Assembly (NCBI GenBank): GCA_005408345.1
Contig: SEMN01000185.1
Coordinates: forward strand, 806,001 to 870,000
Origin: Macquaria australasica
Lineage: Eukaryota > Chordata > Actinopteri > Centrarchiformes > Percichthyidae
Reading direction: 5' to 3'
Length of the DNA stretch: 64,000 bases
The first letter of the stretch is position 1; every line of letters starts with the position of its first letter. Below, piece by piece: positions 13,401-23,200 of the stretch. The translations under genes were made by a program, and so were the position numbers. The notes under the pieces were generated by a model. That model was not told where the DNA came from, did no database searches, and saw only the letters and a program-made list of their open reading frames with translations.

Positions 13401-16400
13401 AGTATTTCTTTTTGAGTTACATATTTTCATGTACCGTTACAATCAATCATATAATTTAATACATAATAATATATGATTATGATGATTATGATTATGATTA
13501 TTATTATTATATATTATTAAGGGTTAGGGTTAGGGCTATTTTAGACATTTAACTGTCACTTTTATTTTGAATTTTACTTTGCCCTGTTAAAGTTTATCTT
13601 GTGACAGAATGACAGTGAAGGGACTTCTGAGAGCAACAGAGTGCAGGACACAAACACTGTGCGTGTGATTTGCACTGACACAGCACTTCCACTTGATGGT
13701 GCTCAAGAGCACTGACTAACTATTTGCAGTGCCAAGTAGTTCATCTAATAGTCATACAGCAACAGTTTCTGTAAACACAGTTACTTCTTCTAGAGGACCC
13801 ATGTGATACTTGTGACTGTGAAGGAATGGTGATGCAGTGCTGTACTGGGATATGTTTTATGATCTTGTTGCATAAGAAAATGATCAGGGCTGACCGCACA
13901 CATGCCGCAGTGCAATTACCATCCATCTCCTTGCGTCATGATGACTCTAAAATTACATTAATTTATTTCTCTATGGCTTTATCTCAGTATGCTTTTTTAG
14001 GTTTTTTAGGTATTGTAGATTTCCTATGTGGTGGTTAAAAGAATGTGAAAATTGATCTGAAACTGCAATAATCACTAATCCAAGTATAGCTTACTGATCA
14101 CATTATCATTTACTTAATTTTCTATGCCTTACTTTCTAATTTTTCTTCTAAGTTGTTATTTTTTTATCACTAAATATAAAAAAAATTGCAGTTGCATTGA
14201 AATTAACCTAACCTGACCTAACCTAATGACTTTATTTCAGACATTTTACTTCTTTTCATCTGGATACCATGACAACACAATTGCTCAAGTGAGATCTCTA
14301 ATTATTCCACACCTGTCTCATGATGTTAAAACCACACAGCTGTCTCGAAATCATTCGAGCAGTAAAGAAGGCTGATCATACCTGCAGGAGAGGCCTGTCC
14401 TCAGGTTTCTCCTCCTGCATCTGCTCCAGCAGCCTCTGGATTTCTTCTCCCAGCTCTGCCTCCAGCTCTGGCTCGATGACAAAGCTCAGTGCAGCAGAAA
14501 GCGTAGAGCCCAGAGAGTAAACATGGCCCTGCAGCCGGGGATAAAGGAGGAGGACACACTATCATCAGGGACCAGCTGCAGCTGTGAATTTACAGTAAGT
14601 ACAGAGATCTGAATCTGTGAATGGCTACAGAAAAGGCAAATAAAAATACAGGATCTTCTTACCATATTTACCAGTAATTGTCATGTATTGTACATATTTA
14701 TGACAGAGCTTTTGTTTTGCTTTGCTACACTGACAGTGGATATTATGGTCAGCTCTAAGGCAGCAGCGGATTTGAACCAGGTGCTTCTGAGTTCACATCG
14801 CAGACGTTACGATCACTCCCAACAATTGAAGTGGACTGTACCCATACTTATGTGGTAAACACATGTGCAAGGCAGATCCCAGTGTGGGTCACCAAAATAG
14901 AAGAGTAAATACTCAGCTGAAGGCCTTAACTCCTGTTTAGCTTAAGCTATTACTTTGGTCCGTGCGTAATATCTCCCTCGAGAAAAACACAGTGGAGAAA
15001 AACACCGGAGGAGTGAAGAAGAAGAGGTTTGTTTTTTTTGTCAGAAATGTTGTGCATTTTAACAGACAGCAAAATTACAATGCACAGTTTATTTTGAAAT
15101 TCGGTTACATAAGTCTACTGTGAATTTATTCATGTTATGGTGAGAACAGTGACAGCACTCAATGACAGTGTGTGAGCTTCACATTTATATTCTGTATTTT
15201 ACCACAGAGGAAGCCAAAAGCTTTTGAACCCAGTCACATCAGAGGCATTTTTCTATTTCACGACTTATTTCAAGACTGCACCTATAGCACAATAGTCACA
15301 GATGTATAGTAAAGTATCTAAAGATGAACATAAAGGTTACAGAGATCCACTCAGTAATACTGAAAATAAATACAAATACTGAAAAATAAATTATTTATTT
15401 GAACCCACAATAGTCACTGAGAATAATGTTTATCATACATTCAAATACACAGTAGAGTACACAGACATATTCATACCTGGAGCTGCAAGCATATTCTGCT
15501 TTATGATGCATGTCAATACACAGCTCCACTAAAGGAGTTCATGTTTAAGTGCCTTGCTCCAAAAGTACAACCAGATGTTACCAGTCATTCAAATGGGGGA
15601 CCATTAATGGATCATTCTGGTTTCTTTTAACTGGGGTCTTATTTTGGTAGCTGTGGCCATCATGGCCTAACACTGGTTAGGTCAGATAACACTGTATTGA
15701 TCTACTTAATTGGTGAGATTGCCCAACTGATTGATTGCTCTAAGACAAGAAGGAGGGCAAGAAACATAAGAAGTCAGGTGATCATACAGGTTGTAAACAA
15801 AAGAAAAAACTGCGGTATTGCTAATTTAAGTAACAATACCACAGTGTAGTAAGTACAAATCATGCATTCAAAATTATACTTAAAAGTACATAAGTATTAG
15901 CATCAAAATACACGAAAAGTACCAAAAATAAAGTACTCATTATGCAGAACGGCCCATTTCAGAGTGAGTATGTGTATACATGATCATTATGTCTACTGTA
16001 TTTGTGTCGTGTATTTACATGTTTTTCTTGTGAGACATGAACATGTGCAGACTGTGAAGACAAATTCCCCTCCTGGGACAATAAATACTATCGATCTTTA
16101 ATGTTGCGGCTGGTAAAGGTGGGACTAATTTTAATTACTTTATATACTGCTGGGTAGCTTCATCTATATCAAGACATCATAATGTGTCTGTTGATTATAT
16201 TTTGTATTAATAATCTCAATCTGCAAAGTAACTAGTAACTAAACCTGTCAAATAAATAAGTATAAAGTATACGTACAGTACTTGAGTAAATGTACTTAAT
16301 TACTTTCCTCCACTGTCCAAACGGTGGTCAAAATAGAGATAAGAGTGGAAAGTTACTGGAAAGTTCCTGTAGCACAAGACGGACTGTTTCTGTGGAAAAT

Positions 16401-19400
16401 TAGGAAGAATCTAACCACAGGTCAAGTTCATAACAATATGGGACTGCAAGAAGACTTCTTATTTCACATCCACACAGGAGGACCCAACAGTGCTGTGTAT
16501 GAACTTTTAACATCATGTAATGAATTCATACACCTAAATGATATTATGAAACTTCCAGTTGAATCAGACGTGGAACAAAGTTGGAGACAACTCATTAAAA
16601 AGACGTTTATGATCAGAGACCATTTTACATGCCTTCATCTCACCATGTCTGGATTACTGCAACAGCCTTTTACCTGCCTGAACACAGCTGCTAGGCTTTT
16701 ATCCAGAACCAAGAAACGTGATCACATCACTCCTGTTTTAGCCTCCTTACACTGGCTCCCAGTATGTTTTAGAATAGATTTTACTGATTACCCCTCTCCC
16801 TGCCATATCTCTGACCTCTTAGTACCGTACTCACCGGTAAATACTTTGAGATCCTCGGGCAGAGGTTTTTTGTCTGTTCCAGAGGCCCGACTGAAAAAAG
16901 GGGACAGAGCGTTTGCAGTCAGGCCCCGAGGCTCTGGAACAATCTGCCTGAGGAAATCAGGTCGGCTGAGTCAGTGATCTCCTTCAAGTCCCTTCTTAAA
17001 ATATACTTTTATGGGAGAACCTTTCCTGATTTTACTTTGATTTTCTTTTCTTTCTTCTTTTATTTCCTTTAAAAATGTTTTTATTTTGTATTGGTATCGG
17101 TTTTCTTTTCATTTAAAACCTGATGATTTTATGACTTGACTGTTGTATTTTGCTGTCTTTGTGAAACACTTTGTAACATGGACTTTGAAAAGTGCTCTAT
17201 AGATAAAGATTATTATATATTATTATCTCTGGACAACAAAACAAAGAAAGAATAGACTAAAGTAAATACTGGGACATCCTACTTCTTAAGGAAGCATTTG
17301 CCAATAGCAGATATAAACCCTCCTTGAACAGAGGTCTAAAAGCTGATGTTGATACGTGTTGTTCTATCTTACAAGTTGTGTAGGCCTGTGACAACCAACT
17401 GGCACACCTAATATTAACTAGCTGTTGTTTCCTGACACCAAACTGCTCCTGATGATGGGTTTGAAGTGAAACCGAAAACCTCTGTCCTTTTTTAAGCAGC
17501 CCTACTCTTACGTGGACCTCAAAGTTGAATCTGGATAGAGTGGGTAATAATTCTATCGTTTACATTTGTTTCCTCTTCCAAATAAGTTGGAGAACCTGTG
17601 GGCTCGTTTAAAACCTCTATGAACGTCTGACTGCTAGTCTTATTCTTACCAATAGGACTGATTGCCACAACCACAAAAATAAGATCGAAGGTGAAAATAA
17701 ACCATTATTCTCCTTTAAGTCACAACCTTACTGTTAAGAGTACTGCCCCATCCCTATTTGACATAATCAGATAGAGGTGACAGAGGTGAGCTTGTAGCTG
17801 ATTGATTGCTGGCTGGTGTGGGGACTTTTAGGTGAGGAAAGAGAACGAGCAAGGCTCTCCTCTCCCTCAGCAAACATCACCAAGGTGCCCGTGATTGCGT
17901 GGTGTACTGTGAAACTCCCAAGGGGTGACTGTGTGCAACTGTGACCAGACTCAAATCTATAAAGAAGTTTCGGCATCTCTCACCTCAAACGTGCTGCCTG
18001 TGCTGTCAAACTCAGGAGGCACAAAGGAGCCCTCTGGATCATCTGCAGGATGAAAACATACCAATTAACTGCACCTTTAAGCGCGCCTGAAAAGCATACA
18101 GTATATTATAATGTCATCAAAAAGGGGACAAACAGTGCATTTGTCGTTTGATGTGAACACTCTGATGTATAGCCATGTCACTTCTGTACTGTAACCTACT
18201 TGCTAAGAATCCACCGTAATGAGATGCAAATCGGAGGAATATGTATCCCGCATGCTAAACCACAACAGTCCAGCGAGCTATAGCGCAGCCGTTTCCTTTC
18301 ATTTGCATAATGCATGTGTCAGAGATACTCCCTGACAAACAGGACAGGAGCTATCTGCAGATCAGAAGATGAAGCAGCCACTGAGGAGCAGTGCTGCATC
18401 CTCCTCCTCCTCCTGAAATAGGCCACAGCTCAGACTGGCTACAAGCAGGACACACAGATACGTGAAAACATCACCACAAACATGCACTCCCTCAACTGGA
18501 CACGACTTAGGATAGAGGCACGTGGAGACAGAGGGAGAGAGAGGTTGTACCCAGAGTTAGAGGAGGGGAAGGAGACAAGGAAGAAGAAGGAGGGGAGTAA
18601 AGTGGGTCATGACAGATCTGGGTTTGTCTTCTGNNNNNNNNNNNNNNNNNNNNNNNNNNNNNNNNNNNNNNNNNNNNNNNNNNNNNNNNNNNNNNNNNNN
18701 NNNNNNNNNNNNNNNNNNNNNNNNNNNNTCCTTCCCTTTCTTTAAGTCTTTCCTTTCCTTTCCTCTCCTCTTTTTCATTTCCTTTCCATACCTTTCTTTT
18801 TCTTTCCTCTCCTGTCCTCCTTGGCCTTTTTCATCTTGTCCCCTCTTCTTTTACTTTTCCTTTGCTCACCTGTCCTTTCCTTTTTAATTTCCTTTCCTTT
18901 CCTTCCTATTTGTCTCCTCTCCTTTCTTTCTGTTTCTTTTTCTTTCTTCTCCTCTCCTCTCCTATTTTTCTATCTTTTCATCACCTCTTTTCTTTTCTCT
19001 CTCCTTTCCTTTCTTTTTCTCTTTCCTTTCCTTTCCTCCCCTCTTTTGATTTTTTTCATCTCCTGTTGTCTCCTCTATTTTTCCATCTCCTCCCCTCTCT
19101 AAGATGTTGGCAGTTCAAACAAACAAGACGGAGAGAAGGACAGGCAGGAGTAGAAAAGGAGGACAAGATATTTAAACCCCTTGTAGTCACGAAGGTCAGA
19201 AACACAGTGAAATAGGCAGTGAATAGAAAAAAAAGACAGCCGTTGTCAGTGACGCAGTTGCCTCCAGAGTGATGGTGGGAGCTTGGTGAGTCATGTATGC
19301 CTACAGCACAACAGGTAGTAAGCGCTGAGCAATATTACTGATACAATACACTTTCCAAATGGGAAGCTGATCAGATTTCCCACAGAGCACAGCCAGTCCC

Positions 19401-20264
19401 GATTTATCAGAAATGGAACAGCTTGCTAAGTCTCGAGGGAAAATTAGCACTTTTTCTTGGTCATCGTTGTATGAAAACCAGTAGAGAACATTTTGTTACT
19501 CTGGTTGGGAACTGTGGTGATGCCAGCGCTGCCACATCACCCACAGACACCGATGGCTACTTTCCTGTTATTACTGCAGTAATTAATTAGCTGAAATGAA
19601 CCCTATTGATGAGTCGTTGTGGCAACAGCTTTTTTCACTGAGATTCATCACCACAGCCCTCAAGGTCACTCTATTGTACAGCCTTACAGGGAGAGCGTGT
19701 TTGTGTGTGAGCACGGGATTGGCCGTTCAAGAGTGCGTAAGCTTGAAATTTCATCACTATCACACAAAGAGTTCAATTAAATGGAATCAATAAGAAACTG
19801 TGCAGCGAGCGGAAGGCGTAGCGTTATGATTAATGATATAGATGCACTGCGTTCGGCATGAACAACCAACACAAGAAGGGAAATGTGGGCACTGCGGTTT
19901 CTTTCTCTATCCACAGGATGAATCACAGCCAAAAGGACTGAAACACAATCCAATAAAGCATGACAACAAATGAGGCTGAGAAGGATTTTATCTGACAGAG
20001 TAATCAAAACATCCCCTCAAAGTGTCTCTATTACTGACTGAAGATTTGTGCGGAGATAAATGGATGCAACACTTTAGAGGATGCCATGCTGGCTGTGTAA
20101 TGTGTGTGAGAATGTGTGTGTGTGTGTGTGAGCACAGGTTGACTGCTGATAGGCTAACCAAGCTGTTACCACAACAACGATCCCCCTGGCAACTCTAACA
20201 CTGTTGATCTAATCAATGCTTATCAATTTCTGACATTTGGCATCAGGGAATAAAGGCACGTTAT

Positions 20265-20298
<34 letters not shown>

Positions 20299-23200
20299 CA
20301 CGTGCACAAATGCACGATAAAGAAAAATGGGGAATGAGAAAGAAAAGGAACGACAAAAGGAGAAGAAGAGAAGAGGCGAGGGATAATAACTACTGATAGG
20401 ATGTTTTTCATTCGATGTCATGGGGGCCTTATAGCACTGTGAAGGAGAAAGATGATCGTCTGTGCAAATCAGAGCGGACCTGCAGACCTTGGCAAAGCCT
20501 GACAGATCCAGTGAGACACTGACAGAGTGTTTTCAAGCAGGAATTTGCAAATTGAAAGTGATACAGATCATGGCAACAAATCAGTGAGGAGAAAACGGCG
20601 CCTGCCTTCTCTCTGAGTCAAACAGAGCTTAACCTGCAGCTAAGGGACAACCTCACATTTAAACTTTGCAGTGCAGTTATGATCTAATCTGTTATGTCTT
20701 CTGGTTTCTAAATGTTCAGGCATGAGAAGATTTGTGGAAAAAAATAGGAATAACACTAAAAATATGGTTAAGCGTTACCAGTAAGCTTGCACGTAAGATG
20801 GCCATTGGTTATATGATCAGCCAAACCCAGGATGAGACTATGATAAGCCAAATACCATGCAAAAAAAGCTGGAAAAGTGTCTAGAAATAAGGTAAGTGCA
20901 AATAAAGGGGTATAAAATGTCCTGAAAGTGGGTGCATTTATGGTACAAATGTATAAATGACAGTGTGTCCGTGCTGTAGACTCACCACTGAGCTGCTCCA
21001 TGAAGCACACATTCCCGTGGGCGTTGAAGGCCAGAGTGTCTGGTGTTATACACAGGGTGTGGAAGAGGTGGGAGGGTCTGATGCTCTGCAGCGCCAGAAC
21101 GCACTCTGCACACACCGCCCACACCTCCTCCTCAGACAGACAGCTGTCCCGCAGAGAAAGGATGTCCGCCAGAGACACATTCTCCTGTGGACACACACAT
21201 ACAAGTATGTCCAGACACACTATACAAGCTATGTTAGTTTCATGCGTACACTGTGATAGATTAAAAAAACAATTGAGGTTGTTTGAATTTTTTGAACACT
21301 GTAAAGTTTCAAGGCCAGTGCTCTGGTTCCATACAGTGATTAAGTGAGGACAAATGTTAATTAACTCTCTTTGCGTTTTCTAATTACGTGCCACAATTCA
21401 GCCTTTTGGGGGTTTTTTAAAATCCAAATCTTACCCTATCATTATGAATATTTCATATATATAAAGGAACGGAGCCATAAGATCCGGCTCCCTTCAAAGA
21501 GCCGTAATTCCCATCACTATAGGGCTGTACCATACATTAGACATAGAAACTACAAACTTCCAAGTCAAGTCTGGCTGGCAAGTTTAATATAATGATTAGG
21601 CTGCTTTAGGAAGGATTCTTTGCAGAGCATATGATACACGCTAATGTCAAGCAATAGAGACCAGAAGGCAGAGCGTTCAGGTCTCTTTCCTTTCCATGAG
21701 CACCTAAACACACCATCAAAGACGCACACAGCTCCTGCTCTCACCAGCATTTCAGTCAGCTAACCCATGTGGAACGGCTTTATTAAAATGTAAATACAGA
21801 GCGTGCAGAGTTAAAGTTTGGTGTTAGGGCTCTGACCTCATCACTCTCTGCAGCACAGAGGGACGCTGGAGCGCGACAACAAAGTTCTACCTCAACCCTG
21901 GAGAAACTATTAACAAACAAAAGTAGTGTTTACAGTCAATGTTACCAAAAAGTGTGTATCCTCGAGGTCTAACAAACGTGTTGAATGTATTCCTCATATT
22001 TGCAAAGCCCATTTTTTAAAGCATTTTAAATCCAGCATTGTTTCCATCAACATTTTCTAGCAAGCATCTTCTTTCCTGCCTTTGCTGGTGCATTTCTGCT
22101 TATCTTGGCACATTTCCACCACCTGTAGATCAGTGGAACAGCGTGACACCATTGGCAGGACTGTGTATCGTGCCACCCGCGTGCCTTGTGCGCAAGACAA
22201 ACAAAGCGGGATCCGGTCATAAAAAAAACTGCTCTATAGCGCCACTTTCTCCCCCCTTACTAAACTCCACAGGTTACCTTTGAACATCAAGAGATTTCTT
22301 CATTTTTTTGGTGTTTATTAATAGTGTAAGCAGCACTGCTCAATTATTTACAGTATAGTATGCAATGGTCAAATACAGGGGATCCAAAACTCAAATTAGC
22401 TGGCAGCTACTGGCCAGGTGGTCCTCTAATAGGGGGGCCGCTTGGACACCTGCTTTTGTTCAGCAATAAATCTGAAGTGTATACACTCTAAGGCTGAGAA
22501 ATTCATCTTTCCCTCCTTACTGTGCCTGTCTGTATAATTAGTAATGCTGTTTCTTTAAGGTTTACGAAGAGACAGTATGATGTCAGCTGCACTGCGCTAA
22601 ATCAGTGTTGTTGCAAGTTGCGCAGTTTAGGCGCAGCTTGCTAAATATTATATGTGAAATAAAGAGCCTATTTGTTTGCTCTGATTTTGCAGCCCTGCTA
22701 GAAAAATCAACATTAAAAAAGTGGGGGGAAAAACTAAATGAATAAAATTTAAAAACAAATAAGAAGTCAATTTGCAGGCTGTATTTAACAATTCATTCTA
22801 AACATGCCTAATTTGTGTCACAGACTGGTAGAGATCCCAAAGCAGAGTTATTAAAGAAAGAGTATAGGTTTCCAATGACGCTCTAACGATTCCCCTCGTC
22901 CTAATCCACATCAAAAAAATCCACAGGACCACTCTGTAAAGTTTAACACAAGAAAAAAGTGGTACAGAACAATGGTCCATTTCCAAAGTTATCAAAATAT
23001 CAAGCGAGAAATGTTTTTGAGAAAGGTCAAAAAACTGTGTGGCTCCACTCTCACTTGCCTGACTGACCAACATTACATCACATACATCAACCTGTAAATA
23101 CTGTAAATATTCCTTCTAAATCAATAATAAAGTAAATGAACCATGTAAATTACTCTTGTTTTACATATGAACTTAAATTATTGCATGCTAATCAATCAAA

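Larger units (their letters stand above)
14529..17983 (-). other. KNDC1 intron 3
   Basis: Contains the possible SINE fragment, the inverted MITE and the LINE remnant. From 17226 to 17983 no feature is recognised. Confidence 0.7.

Noticed and set aside
13518..13535. Telomere-like TTAGGG units
   Set aside because: Only about two and a half units at the end of an AT-rich microsatellite; too short to call a telomeric relic.
18482..19215. Several Ser/Phe/Leu-rich open frames
   Set aside because: Products of the pyrimidine tract and of translation across Ns.
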